Source: Thermomonas paludicola
GTDB taxonomy: Bacteria; Pseudomonadota; Gammaproteobacteria; Xanthomonadales; Xanthomonadaceae
Assembly: GCF_024498955.1 (NCBI RefSeq)
Contig: NZ_CP093311.1
Location: 372,001 to 436,000 of the forward strand
DNA: 64,000 bases
Direction: 5' to 3'
Under the pieces are notes generated by a model, which did not search any database, was not told where the DNA came from, and saw only the letters and a program-made list of their open reading frames with translations. Of this stretch, positions 54,776 to 63,464 are shown in pieces; position 1 is the stretch's first letter, and every line of letters starts with the position of its first letter. The position numbers were made by a program, and so were the translations under genes.

Positions 54776-55876
54776 ATGACGCAAAAGACCATCCTCAACG
54801 AGACCCATCGCGCGCTCGGCGCCAAGATGGTCGATTTCGGCGGCTGGGACATGCCGATCCACTACGGATCGCAGATCGACGAACACCATCAGGTGCGACG
54901 CGACGCAGGCATGTTCGATGTCAGCCACATGACCGTGGTGGATCTGACCGGTGCGCGCACGCGCGAGTTCCTGCGCCACCTGGTCGCCAATTCGATCGAC
55001 AAGCTGCAGAAGTCGGGCAAGGCGCTCTATACCGCGATGCTCAATCAGCAGGGCGGCGTGGTCGACGACCTCATCGTCTATTTCATGGATGAATCCTGGT
55101 TCCGGTTGGTGGTGAATGCCGGCACGCGCGAAAAAGACCTGGCCTGGATCTCGGCGCAGGCCAAGGCGTTCGACGTCGATGTGCGCGAGCGCCCCGAGTT
55201 CGGCATGGTGGCGGTGCAAGGTCCAAGCGCGCGCGACAAGGTGATCGGCCTGCTGCGCGAAGAAGACCGCGCGCCGGTGGCGAAGTTGGCGCGTTTCGCC
55301 GCCCGCACCGCAAAGACCGAAGATGGCGTTGACGTGTTCGTCGCCCGCACCGGCTACACCGGCGAAGACGGTTTCGAGGTGATCGTGCCGGAGGCGCAGA
55401 CCGTGGCGTTCTGGAATGCGCTGCTGGCAGCGGGCGTCAAGCCGGCGGGCCTGGGCGCGCGCGACACCCTGCGCCTGGAGGCCGGCATGAACCTGTACGG
55501 CCAGGACATGGACGAAACCGTCACGCCGTTCGAAGCGGCGCTGGCGTGGACGGTGGTGCTGGATGCCGGTCGCGACTTCATCGGGCGCGGCGCACTGGAA
55601 GCGCAGCAGGCTGCCGGCAACGCGCGCCAGATGATTGGCCTGGTCATGGACGAGAAAGGCGTGCTGCGCCATGGCCAGAAAGTGCTGACCGCCAATGGCG
55701 ATGGCGAGATCCTGTCGGGCACGTTTTCGCCGACCATCGGCAAGGCGATCGCCTTTGCACGCGTGCCGGCCGGCGAGCCCGGCGCTGTCCGCGTCGACAT
55801 CCGCGGCCGCGAAGTGCCGGTGCGGGTGGTGAAGTTCCCCTTCGTGCGCGACAACGTCATTCAACCGGGCATCTGA
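54776..55876 (+). CDS. gcvT: Aminomethyltransferase, glycine cleavage T protein
   Basis: GcvT transfers the methylene group from lipoyl-bound aminomethyl of the H protein to tetrahydrofolate, releasing ammonia. The 366-residue length is normal. Landmarks are [44 protein letters not shown] with the catalytic Asp, [34 protein letters not shown] (in short runs) and [12 protein letters not shown]. gcvH follows; gcvP is not in the window. The 83-bp upstream gap holds no glycine riboswitch; GATAAT at 54741-54746 may be a -10. Confidence 0.96.
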   Translation: MTQKTILNETHRALGAKMVDFGGWDMPIHYGSQIDEHHQVRRDAGMFDVSHMTVVDLTGARTREFLRHLVANSIDKLQKSGKALYTAMLNQQGGVVDDLIVYFMDESWFRLVVNAGTREKDLAWISAQAKAFDVDVRERPEFGMVAVQGPSARDKVIGLLREEDRAPVAKLARFAARTAKTEDGVDVFVARTGYTGEDGFEVIVPEAQTVAFWNALLAAGVKPAGLGARDTLRLEAGMNLYGQDMDETVTPFEAALAWTVVLDAGRDFIGRGALEAQQAAGNARQMIGLVMDEKGVLRHGQKVLTANGDGEILSGTFSPTIGKAIAFARVPAGEPGAVRVDIRGREVPVRVVKFPFVRDNVIQPGI

Positions 55877-55943
55877 CCTTTCCCCCGGCGCTTCGCTAGA
55901 CTTCCCCCACACCCCCCACGCACTGCGCAACAGGAGCCCTTCG

Positions 55944-56339
55944 ATGAGCGAAATCCCCGGCGATCTCAAATTCCTCAAATCCCATGAGTGGGTTCGTGCC
56001 GAAGGCGGCGGCAAGGCCACCATCGGCATTTCCGATCATGCCCAGGGCCTGCTTGGCGACCTGGTGTACGTGGAGCTGCCGAACGTGGGCGACCGGGTCG
56101 AAGCCGGCAATGCCTGCGCGGTGGTGGAGTCGGTAAAGGCGGCTTCCGACGTCTATGCGCCGATCAGCGGCACGGTGGTCGAGGTCAATGCGGCATTGGC
56201 CGACAAGCCTGAAACCATCAATGAAGATGCCTATGGCGACGGTTGGTTGTTCGTGATCGAGCTGGATGACGCCGAGCAACTCAACGAGCTGCTTGGCCCG
56301 GACGAGTACGCCGAGTTGTTGGACAGCGAAGAGCACTGA
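55944..56339 (+). CDS. gcvH: Glycine cleavage H protein
   Basis: GcvH is the lipoyl-bearing shuttle of the glycine cleavage complex. The 131-residue product has the family length. It includes [34 protein letters not shown] and the lipoylated lysine in [16 protein letters not shown], and it ends with [10 protein letters not shown]. It lies 67 bp after gcvT and is followed by a textbook terminator, so gcvT-gcvH is probably one unit ending here. Confidence 0.97.
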   Translation: MSEIPGDLKFLKSHEWVRAEGGGKATIGISDHAQGLLGDLVYVELPNVGDRVEAGNACAVVESVKAASDVYAPISGTVVEVNAALADKPETINEDAYGDGWLFVIELDDAEQLNELLGPDEYAELLDSEEH

Positions 56340-56367
56340 TCGCACGCACGCCATCGTGCAACCGGAA

Positions 56368-56395
56368 CCCGCAGCGGAAACGCTGCGGGTTTTTT
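56368..56395 (+). terminator. Rho-independent terminator after gcvH
   Basis: A perfect 9-bp CCCGCAGCG/CGCTGCGGG stem with a GAAA tetraloop is followed by six T residues. It lies about 30 bp after the gcvH stop. Confidence 0.97.
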
Positions 56396-56745
56396 CGTTT
56401 GCGGCATCCGGGCGGATGCGAAACGAGGCAGCGGCCGCGGAAAAGTTCGCGCAAAGTTCGCGCAAACCGGTTGGTGCGACGCGAAATCGATGCGCCGGTC
56501 GCCACCCGGTGAGGGCGCGCCTGCGCACGGCATCCACGCTGCACGTCGATGCATCCGCGGGCAAGGAAGCATGATGCAGGAATTCGACGTGATGGCTGGA
56601 AGCCGCGCCCTGCCTGGCGATCAATGGATCGTGTTCGCGCACGCTGCGCGCGTGCGCGTGCTCATGGTGCGCAGGCCCGCCCTGATATGCAGGCGATCGA
56701 TGTTGCCGTTTGCAACGCTGCGTTGAACGACTTCGCGAAAGATTG
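56396..56745. other. Intergenic region after gcvH
   Basis: No convincing gene. It contains a tandem 11-mer AAAGTTCGCGC repeated twice (56442-56463). A weak 51-codon frame begins at 56572 after AAGGAAGC (MMQEFDVMAGSRALPGD); it has no recognisable family, and I do not call it. Runs of CGCGCGTGCGCGTG near 56645-56660 are alternating purine-pyrimidine. Confidence 0.4.
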
Positions 56746-56774
56746 TTGACACTTGAAAAAAGCGTGATTAGGTT
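56746..56774 (+). promoter_or_regulatory. Promoter of the candidate structured RNA
   Basis: A perfect TTGACA (56746-56751), a 17-base spacer, and TAGGTT (56769-56774). The -10 is imperfect. The predicted start is about 56781. Confidence 0.55.
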
Positions 56775-56780
56775 TCGCCC

Positions 56781-56963
56781 AGCAGACGTTTCCTGCGGAA
56801 GATGGTGAGCACGCACAACTTGCAATCCGGCGGCGCGGCAAGACATTCCACCTGCTTCGGCGAACGGTGGATGCAGGCAGCCTGTCCCTTGCGCAATCGT
56901 GTGCCGCTGGTTTCGGCAACGTCCATGTTCAAGACCTGCAGCGCACCCCGCCGCAGGTTTTTT
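56781..56963 (+). ncRNA. Candidate structured RNA, 6S-like
   Basis: Between the promoter and a T6 tract (56958-56963) lies a non-coding transcript of about 183 nt, close to the 184 nt of E. coli 6S RNA. Its ends pair (CCTGCGG 56792-56798 with CCGCAGG 56951-56957). An inner helix joins GCACA and TTGC to GCAA and TGTGC, and a distal hairpin joins CATTCCACC to GGTGGATG. The rest is a large asymmetric central bubble whose 3' side can form a small hairpin (TGCCG/CGGCA). A rod with closing stem, central bubble and terminal hairpin is the 6S plan, and GTTCAAG (56927-56933) also occurs in the E. coli RNA. The identity is inference. Confidence 0.45.
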
Positions 56964-57127
56964 AATGGACGGGGAATGTTCCAGGTCGATGCGATGCAGA
57001 TTGCGCGCATCGGCACAGTATCCGTTCCAGCGCGCCTGGCGCGCCGGCGGTCGATCGCGGGTCCGATACCCGCGGTGTCTTTCGCAACTGGGCTTTACCG
57101 ATTTACCCATTGACGAGGAGCCATACC

Positions 57128-57586
57128 ATGGCCGTGAAAAAAGCTGCAAAGAAGGTCGCTGCCAAGAAGCCGGCGGCGAAGAAAGTTGCCAAGAAAGCCG
57201 TGAAGAAGGCCGCGGCGAAGAAGCCCGCGGCGAAGAAGGCCGTTGCCAAGAAGCCGGTCGCCAAGAAGGCCGTTGCCAAGAAGCCGGCTGCCAAGAAGGC
57301 CGTGAAGAAGGCCGTTGCCAAGAAGCCGGTCGCCAAGAAGGTCGTTGCCAAGAAGGCCGTTGCCAAGAAGCCGGCTGCCAAGAAAGCCGCCCCGAAGAAG
57401 GCTGTTGCCAAGAAGCCGGCTGCCAAGAAGGCCGCGCCGAAGAAGGCTGCTGCCAAGAAGCCAGCCGCGAAGAAGGCTGCTCCGAAGAAGGCTGCTCCGA
57501 AGAAGGCTGCCCCCAAGAAAGCTGCCCCGAAGAAGGCGAAGCCGGCAGTGATGCCGCCGATGCCGGCACCCACAGCCACCATGTAA
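57128..57586 (+). CDS. Histone H1-like/AlgP-type Lys-Ala-Pro repeat protein
   Basis: The 152-residue product is made almost entirely of degenerate repeats of [16 protein letters not shown] and APKKA, ending in a short hydrophobic tail [14 protein letters not shown]. It resembles the C-terminal tail of eukaryotic histone H1 and bacterial AlgP/Hc1-like proteins, which bind DNA through charge and influence nucleoid structure and transcription. The ATG at 57128 has GAGGAG 8 bases upstream. The DNA is a tandem repeat array, so copy number may vary between strains. Both strands are open in several frames because of the repeat, but only this frame has a ribosome-binding site. Confidence 0.9.
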   Translation: MAVKKAAKKVAAKKPAAKKVAKKAVKKAAAKKPAAKKAVAKKPVAKKAVAKKPAAKKAVKKAVAKKPVAKKVVAKKAVAKKPAAKKAAPKKAVAKKPAAKKAAPKKAAAKKPAAKKAAPKKAAPKKAAPKKAAPKKAKPAVMPPMPAPTATM

Positions 57587-57639
57587 GACCCGCGACCGGG
57601 CCGGGAGAATCCCGGCTCGGCGCAGTTTCATTCTGCAGA

Positions 57640-57674
57640 CCCTTCCCGTTGCCCAGGCGGGAGGGGTTTCTTTT
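57640..57674 (+). terminator. Terminator after the H1-like gene
   Basis: CCCTTCCCG pairs with CGGGAGGGG (9 bp with one G-T) across a 9-base loop, followed by TTTCTTTT. A second GC hairpin, GCCGGGA/TCCCGGC, lies between the gene and this terminator. Confidence 0.82.
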
Positions 57675-57709
57675 GCGCTGCGATTGGCGCGGAAGCGCGC
57701 CAGCGTGAC

Positions 57710-59071
57710 TCAGGGGGGTGATGCCTTGGCGCGCGACGCGTTGGTGCCAGCAGGCGTTGCGCGATCGGCATACAGCAGGTCTTCGGACCCATCCACGGTG
57801 TCATCGTCCAGCCACTTGCCATCGGGCAGTCCCAGCGCGGCATCCAGAATGGTGGGCATCAGTCCGCTGGGAAGCGGGCTCTCGCTGTTCCACAGGATAA
57901 CCACGCCCATGTCCTGCTCGGGCAGCAGTGCCATCATGCCGCGATAGCCCTGCACGGCGCCGCCGTGGAAGATCACGTTGTGGCCGGCGTAGTTGTAGTC
58001 GCGCCAACCCAGCGCATAGCTGGCCGAGGTCAAGCGACCGCGACGCCAGGACGAGCCGCGAATTTCACTTGGAGTGTCGATCAGCGGTGCGTGCAGCGTG
58101 GCCAGCAGCGGCGCCGGCAGCACGTCGGGGCGATGCCCGCTGTGGGCGATCAGCCACTGCGCCATGTCGCTGATGCTGGCATTGACGCCGGCCGCAGGGG
58201 CGACGCGGTAGTAGTTCGGCTTGGGCATCAGCGACACCCAGCCGCCACGGCCACGGACATGCGGCTTTGCCCAGCTGGCGCTGGCCTCGATGCCTTCCAG
58301 CCCGTAACTGGCATCGTGCATGCCCAACGGCTTGAAGATGCGGCTGGCCACGCTTTCGCTGTAGAACTTGCCGGTGGTGGCGAACACGATGTCGCCGATC
58401 AGGCTGAACGCCACGTTCTGGTAGGCATAGCACTGCCCCGGCGCACACGCCATTGGCGCGTTGGCCATGCGTTGGGTCAGGCTGTGGTAATCGACATCGC
58501 CTTCCAGGTCGCGATCGAACGCATTGCGGGTCAGTCCGGTGCGATGGCTGAGGATGTCCGCCACGGTGACCTGGCTGGTCGCGTCCGGGGTGGCCAACTG
58601 GAACGAGGGGACATAGTCGGTCAGGTGGCTGTCCCAGCGCAGGACGCCGTCGTTGACCAGGATGCCGGTCATGGTGGCGGCAAACGACTTGGAGAGCGAT
58701 GCAAGGCGGAAAACCGTATGTGCATCGACCGGCTGCGGTTGATTCACGTCGGTGATGCCATAGCCGCGTGCGCTGAGGATCTTGCCGTTCTTGACGATGG
58801 CCATCGCCAGGCCGGGGATGCGGCCATTGGCCACCAGTGCCGAGGCAATCGCCTCGAAGCGTGCAACGTCCAGCGCCGAGGCGGGCACTGCGCTGGCGGT
58901 ACCGGCGACGCCTGCGGCTGGCAGTGGCTGCGGCAACGAGGCAGCGGGCTGTGGGCGACTGATCTCGCCACGCAGCGGCACGGCATCCTGCGCGGTGGAG
59001 CCCATGGCCAAAGGCAACAGCGCTGCCACCAATCCCGTGCGCCAGGAGAACCGTGGGTTGCGCTCTTTCAT
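57710..59071 (-). CDS. Serine beta-lactamase-family hydrolase (class C/PBP-like)
   Basis: The 453-residue precursor has a signal-like N-terminus (WRTGLVAALLPLAMGSTAQ). A Pro-rich linker and a beta-lactamase/PBP4* domain follow, with the catalytic SxxK in FRLASLSKSF, the YxN motif in CYAYQNVAF, and HGG in VIFHGGAVQGYRG replacing KTG. This HGG/HxG variant is typical of esterase or peptidase members rather than true beta-lactamases. It therefore probably acts on peptidoglycan peptides or esters in the periplasm. I chose ATG 59071, preceded by AGGGAGA. It is divergent from lemA. Confidence 0.88.
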   Translation of the reverse strand: MKERNPRFSWRTGLVAALLPLAMGSTAQDAVPLRGEISRPQPAASLPQPLPAAGVAGTASAVPASALDVARFEAIASALVANGRIPGLAMAIVKNGKILSARGYGITDVNQPQPVDAHTVFRLASLSKSFAATMTGILVNDGVLRWDSHLTDYVPSFQLATPDATSQVTVADILSHRTGLTRNAFDRDLEGDVDYHSLTQRMANAPMACAPGQCYAYQNVAFSLIGDIVFATTGKFYSESVASRIFKPLGMHDASYGLEGIEASASWAKPHVRGRGGWVSLMPKPNYYRVAPAAGVNASISDMAQWLIAHSGHRPDVLPAPLLATLHAPLIDTPSEIRGSSWRRGRLTSASYALGWRDYNYAGHNVIFHGGAVQGYRGMMALLPEQDMGVVILWNSESPLPSGLMPTILDAALGLPDGKWLDDDTVDGSEDLLYADRATPAGTNASRAKASPP

Positions 59072-59153
59072 CGGTCTTTCTCCCTGCGTATGCTGCAACG
59101 ACGGGCTGATTCTAGCGCCTGTTTCCACGGTTGCATGAACAAGGGGAGCTTTG

Positions 59154-59750
59154 ATGCTGGGCCTTTTGATTTTTATCGTGATTGTTGCCGTGGCGGCGTT
59201 CTGGGCAATCGGCATCTACAACGGCCTGGTGACCGCCAGGAACGCCTATAAAAACGCGTTTGCGCAGATCGACGTGCAGCTGCAGCGCCGTTTCGACCTG
59301 ATCCCGAACCTGGTCGAGGTGGCCAAGAAGTACATGGCGCACGAGCGCGAGACGCTGGAAGCGGTGATCGCCGCGCGCTCGGCCGCGCAATCGGGCCTGG
59401 CGGCAGCCAAGGCCAACCCCGGCGACCCGAATGCGATGGCCACGCTGGCTGCGGCGCAGGGCCAGCTGAATGCCGGGCTGGGCCGGCTGCTGGCGGTGGC
59501 CGAGGCCTATCCGGACCTCAAGGCCAACCAGAACATGATGCAGCTCACCGAGGAGCTGACCAGCACCGAGAACAAGGTCGCGTTCGCGCGGCAGGCGTTC
59601 AACGACATGGTGATGGCCTTCAATAATCGGCGCGAAGTGTTCCCCAACAGCATCTTCGCCGGCATGTTCGGCTTTCTTCCGGCGACGTTGCTGGAGATCC
59701 CGGCGGACAAGCAGGCGCAGGTGCGCGAGGTGCCGAAGGTGCAGTTCTGA
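59154..59750 (+). CDS. lemA: LemA family protein
   Basis: The 198-residue protein has an N-terminal membrane segment (LLIFIVIVAVAAFWAIGIYN) followed by the LemA helical bundle: RNAYKNAFAQIDVQLQRRFDL, LIPNLVEVAKKYM, then ENKVAFARQAFNDMVMAFN. The N-terminus probably faces outside. LemA is often encoded with an HtpX-type M48 protease, as here (68 bp downstream), and may present substrates or regulate that protease; its biochemical role is not established. I prefer ATG 59154 to the TTG three bases earlier. Confidence 0.93.
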   Translation: MLGLLIFIVIVAVAAFWAIGIYNGLVTARNAYKNAFAQIDVQLQRRFDLIPNLVEVAKKYMAHERETLEAVIAARSAAQSGLAAAKANPGDPNAMATLAAAQGQLNAGLGRLLAVAEAYPDLKANQNMMQLTEELTSTENKVAFARQAFNDMVMAFNNRREVFPNSIFAGMFGFLPATLLEIPADKQAQVREVPKVQF

Positions 59751-59818
59751 CACGGCTGATTCCCTCTCCCCATCAGCGGGGAGGAGGTTTGCAGATTGGC
59801 TGAAGGACCTGACACGCC

Positions 59819-61705
59819 ATGAATTTCTTCGAGCAACAGGCTGCGGCGAGGCGAACCTCCTCGCGGCTGGTGTTCTTGTTCGCGCTGGCCGTGATCGGCA
59901 TTGTCCTGGCGGTGGATCTGGCGGCCTGGATCGTGGCGCCTTCGCCGAAGTCGCTGGCCTTCGCGACCCTCGGCACGCTGGGCGTGATCGGCCTGGGGTC
60001 GCTGTACCGCATCGCCAGCCTGGCCGGTGGCGGTGAAACGGTGGCGCAGGAAATGGGCGGCAGTCTGGTGCCGGCGGAGACCACGGATCCAGCCCTGCGC
60101 CGCTTGCGCAATGTGGTGGAGGAAATCTCCATCGCGTCCGGCGTGCCGGTACCCAAGCTCTATGTGCTGGAAGACGAGCTGGCCATCAATGCGTTTGCGG
60201 CGGGATTCAGCACGTCGGATGCGGTGGTGGCGGTGACGCGGGGCGCACTCGACCGGCTCAATCGCGATGAACTGCAGGGCGTGATCGCGCATGAATTCAG
60301 CCATGTGCTCAATGGCGACATGCGGCTCAACATCCGCCTGATCGGGATCCTGTTCGGGATCCTGATGATCGGACTGATCGGCCGCAAGATTCTGGAAGGC
60401 AGCCGGTTCGGCGGCCGCAGCAAGAATGCCGGCGCCCTCCTTGTCGCCGCGCTGGGGGCGATGGCGATCGGGTACATCGGGCTGTTCTTCGGGCGCATGA
60501 TCAAAGCCGGCATCAGCCGCAACCGCGAGCGTCTGGCGGATGCAAGCGCGGTGCAGTTCACCCGGCAGACCTCGGGACTCGCCGGCGCCTTGAAAAAAAT
60601 CGCCGGGCTGGAAGATGGGTCAAGGCTGGGGCAGCGCGGCAATACCGAAGAAGTCAGCCACATGTTGTTCGGCGATGGCATCGGGTTCTCCGGTTTGTTT
60701 GCCACGCACCCGCCGCTGTTGGAGCGCATCCGGGCGCTGGAACCCGGGTTTCGCAGCGAGCAGCTGCAGCGGCTCAAGGCGGACTGGCGGCACTCGCCGC
60801 CGGACGGGCTGCGGGAAGACCTCGCGTTGGGGCTGGCCGAGTCCGGCAGCCGCCGCTTGTCGGATGCCGGGCGCCATGTCGTGATCACGCCGGCGATGGT
60901 GGCCTCGCAAGTAGCGCATCCCGCCGACGATGACTATCGACAGGCCGATGCCATCGCCGAGGCGATGCCGGAAGCGCTGCGCGATCTGGCCCGCGGGCGT
61001 GAAACGGTGATGCCGCTGCTGCTGTCGCTGCTGTTGGCGCAGGACGAGGTGCTGCTGGACAGGCAGCGGCTGGAGATCGCCTCGCGCCTGGGCGGCGACG
61101 TGGCCGAACACGCCCTGCGCATCCACCAACAGCTCACCGCCGACCTGCACCCGATGCTGCGCCTGCCGCTGGCGGCGCTGGCGTTCCCGGTGCTGCGCCT
61201 GCGGCCGCGCCCGCAGCTGGATACCTTCCTCGACGTGGTGCATGCCGTGGTGCATGCCGACGGCGAGGTGTCGCTGTTCGAATATTGCCTGGGCAAGCTG
61301 CTGGCCGTGCAGGTGCGCGAATCGCTGGACCCCTCGCGCTATGCGCGCTTCGGACGACGCAAGCCGGGCAGCGTGCGCACCGAGTTCGCGACGTTGCTGG
61401 CCGTGATCGCGCAGTTCGGCAATGACGATGAGGCAACGGCACGCCGCGCCTATCTCGCCGGCTTGCAACGCGTCTTGCCGCGCGATCACGTGGCGTATGC
61501 GCCGCCGGCAGAAGGCGTGCAGGCGTTGGAACAGGTGTGGGATGCGCTGGATGCATTGGATCCGCTGGCCAAGCAGGTCATGGTGGAAGCCATCACCGAT
61601 GCGATCAGCAGTGATGGCCGGGTCAGCGTGGCCGAAGCCGAACTGCTGCGCACGATCTGCGGCGTGCTGCATTGCCCGCTGCCGCCGATGCTGGAGCGGA
61701 GCTGA
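59819..61705 (+). CDS. HtpX-like M48 metallopeptidase with TerB-like C-terminal extension
   Basis: The 628-residue protein has two N-terminal membrane segments (about 17-37 and 45-65). The M48 catalytic domain has zinc-binding HEFSH (IAHEFSHVLNGD) and the downstream Glu ligand in NRERLADASAVQFTR, with two further membrane segments between. Beyond residue 330, far past the end of HtpX (about 290), lies a 300-residue helical cytoplasmic region. Its segments VVHAVVHADGEVSLFEYCLG and AISSDGRVSVAEAELLRTI look like TerB-type helical domains. It forms an operon with lemA. Membrane protein quality control or stress proteolysis is likely; the extension may bind partners or metal. Confidence 0.88.
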   Translation: MNFFEQQAAARRTSSRLVFLFALAVIGIVLAVDLAAWIVAPSPKSLAFATLGTLGVIGLGSLYRIASLAGGGETVAQEMGGSLVPAETTDPALRRLRNVVEEISIASGVPVPKLYVLEDELAINAFAAGFSTSDAVVAVTRGALDRLNRDELQGVIAHEFSHVLNGDMRLNIRLIGILFGILMIGLIGRKILEGSRFGGRSKNAGALLVAALGAMAIGYIGLFFGRMIKAGISRNRERLADASAVQFTRQTSGLAGALKKIAGLEDGSRLGQRGNTEEVSHMLFGDGIGFSGLFATHPPLLERIRALEPGFRSEQLQRLKADWRHSPPDGLREDLALGLAESGSRRLSDAGRHVVITPAMVASQVAHPADDDYRQADAIAEAMPEALRDLARGRETVMPLLLSLLLAQDEVLLDRQRLEIASRLGGDVAEHALRIHQQLTADLHPMLRLPLAALAFPVLRLRPRPQLDTFLDVVHAVVHADGEVSLFEYCLGKLLAVQVRESLDPSRYARFGRRKPGSVRTEFATLLAVIAQFGNDDEATARRAYLAGLQRVLPRDHVAYAPPAEGVQALEQVWDALDALDPLAKQVMVEAITDAISSDGRVSVAEAELLRTICGVLHCPLPPMLERS

Positions 61706-61755
61706 CCTGCTCCCTCCCTTGCGAAGCAGGGGAGGGTTGGGGAGGGGTGCTCTTG

Positions 61756-63336
61756 TCAGCCAGCCTTGATCAGATCCGCAGCGCGTTCCGCAATCATGAT
61801 CGTCGGCGCATTGGTGTTGCCGCCGGGCAGGTTCGGCATCACCGAGGCATCCACCACGCGCAGGCCCCCGACGCCGTTGACGCGCAGCTGCGGATCGACG
61901 ACGGCGGCTGCGTCACTGCCCATCCGGCAGGTGCCGATGGGGTGGTAAACGGTCTCGGCGCGGTTGCGCACGAACTCGATGAAATCGGCTTCGCTGCGCG
62001 GGGTCTGCGCAGGGAAAATCGGCGCGCCGCGATACGGGTCGAAGGCTTTCTGCGCGAGGATCTCCAGCGACACGCGCGCGCATTCCACCAGCATCTTCAG
62101 GTCGAAGCCTTCCGCATCCCCCAGGTAGTTGGGGTCGATCAGCGGCTTGTCGCTGGCGCGGTTGCTGGCCAGCGTCAGTCGGCCGCGACTGTGGGGACGC
62201 AGGAAGCAGGCGTGCATCGTGTAGCCATCGCCGGGCAGGCGGTGGCGGCCGTGGTCGTCGATCATGGCCGGAATGAAATGCAGCTGGATGTCGGCGCGCG
62301 CATCGGGGGCAAGGGTCGAGCGCACGAAGCCTGCACCCTCGGCCACGTTGCTGGTACCGGGGCCGCGATGCCCGCGCAGGAAATAGTCGAACGCCGTCTT
62401 CAGCTCGCTGGCGCGGTCGTAGCTCAGCGGCTGGCTGCAATGCTGCAGCGTGGTGACGTCCAGATGATCCTGCAGGTTGTCGCCGACGCCGCATGCATCG
62501 TGGCGCACGTCGATGCCGAGCTTGCGCAGGGCATCGGCCGGCCCGATGCCGGACAGCATCAACAGTTGCGGCGAATTGATCGCGCCGCCGCTCAGGATGA
62601 CCTCGCGCCGGGCTTCGAACTGCAGGCTGCGGCTGCCCTGCGAGCACGCCACGCCGGTGGCGCGGTTGCCGGTGAAGGTGATGCGATTGACGTTGATGCC
62701 GGTGCGCACGGTCAGGTTGGGCCGCGTCTTGGCCGGGTTCAGGTAGGCCACTGCGGCAGAGCAGCGCGCGCCGTCGCGCTGGGTGACCTGGTACTGGCCC
62801 ACGCCTTCCTGCTGCGCGCCATTGAAGTCGGGGTTGAACGGGAAGCCGGCTTGCTGGCCGGCGTCCACGAAGACGCGCGTCAGCGGGTTGACGTGGCGCA
62901 GGTCCGCCACCGAGAGCGGGCCGGACGCGCCGTGCCAGGCATCGCCGCCACGGGCATTGCCCTCGCTGCGCTTGAAGTAGGGCAGCACATTGTCCCAGTG
63001 CCAGCCGGTGGCGCCATGCGCCGCCCACTCGTCGTAGTCGGCGGCAACGCCGCGGATGTAGCACATCGCGTTGATCGAACTGGAGCCGCCCAGCACCTTG
63101 CCGCGCGGGCACCAGAGCACGCGCCCACCCAACTGCGCCTGCGGCACGGTGGCGTAGTTCCAGTTGATCGATGTCAGCGCGGCGATCTTGGCCAGCCCGG
63201 CGGGCATGTGGATGAAGGGGTGCCAGTCACGCCCGCCGGCTTCCAGCAACAGCACGCGCGTGTTCGGGTCTTCGCTGAGCCGGTTGGCCAGTACGCAACC
63301 GGCCGAGCCGGCACCGATGATGATGTAGTCGAACAC
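61756..63336 (-). CDS. GMC-family FAD alcohol/choline dehydrogenase
   Basis: The 526-residue flavoprotein has the FAD-binding DYIIIGAGSAGCVLANRL, GMC signature 1 GKVLGGSSSINAMCYIRG, signature 2 GGAINSPQLLMLSGIGP, and the active-site YHPIGTCRMGS. It also has a His/Asn pair near the C-terminus (NLPGGNTNAPTIMIAE). It is in the BetA/AlkJ group, which oxidise primary alcohols such as choline or medium-chain alcohols using membrane acceptors. No choline transporter or betaine aldehyde dehydrogenase is adjacent, so a general alcohol dehydrogenase is as likely. It converges on the M48 gene. Confidence 0.9.
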   Translation of the reverse strand: MFDYIIIGAGSAGCVLANRLSEDPNTRVLLLEAGGRDWHPFIHMPAGLAKIAALTSINWNYATVPQAQLGGRVLWCPRGKVLGGSSSINAMCYIRGVAADYDEWAAHGATGWHWDNVLPYFKRSEGNARGGDAWHGASGPLSVADLRHVNPLTRVFVDAGQQAGFPFNPDFNGAQQEGVGQYQVTQRDGARCSAAVAYLNPAKTRPNLTVRTGINVNRITFTGNRATGVACSQGSRSLQFEARREVILSGGAINSPQLLMLSGIGPADALRKLGIDVRHDACGVGDNLQDHLDVTTLQHCSQPLSYDRASELKTAFDYFLRGHRGPGTSNVAEGAGFVRSTLAPDARADIQLHFIPAMIDDHGRHRLPGDGYTMHACFLRPHSRGRLTLASNRASDKPLIDPNYLGDAEGFDLKMLVECARVSLEILAQKAFDPYRGAPIFPAQTPRSEADFIEFVRNRAETVYHPIGTCRMGSDAAAVVDPQLRVNGVGGLRVVDASVMPNLPGGNTNAPTIMIAERAADLIKAG

Positions 63337-63464
63337 ATGCTGTCCCGCTGCGATGACAGGTCGAACCTATGCGCGGTGGCTAGAGCAAATGCTCGGCCGC
63401 CGGGCTGGCACCGGTACGCGCCTGCGGTTACCGTTGCGCATCGCGGTCTCCACCCCGGCATGTC

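Noticed and set aside
56768..57016. An 82-codon minus-strand frame in the gcvH/H1-like gap ([10 protein letters not shown]...)
   Set aside because: No family resemblance, no ribosome-binding site, and it overlaps the structured RNA candidate with promoter and terminator on the plus strand.
57110..57600. Short direct repeats suggestive of a CRISPR array
   Set aside because: The repeats are in-frame codons for KKPAAKKA units without unique spacers; no cas genes are present anywhere in the window.
57095..57631. Minus-strand frames reading hydrophobic [11 protein letters not shown] or [11 protein letters not shown] repeats
   Set aside because: They are antisense translations of the Lys-Ala-Pro repeat DNA; only the plus-strand frame has a ribosome-binding site and terminator.
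57710..59071. Antibiotic-resistance beta-lactamase
   Set aside because: The SxxK and YxN motifs are present, but the third motif is HGG rather than KTG, and the protein is longer than AmpC; a peptidase or esterase role is more likely.
59755..59790. CCCTCTCCCC...GGGGAGGAGG hairpin after lemA and a similar one near 61708-61750 as insertion-sequence ends
   Set aside because: They are short, GC-rich imperfect hairpins of the kind scattered through these genomes; no transposase or target duplication is visible.
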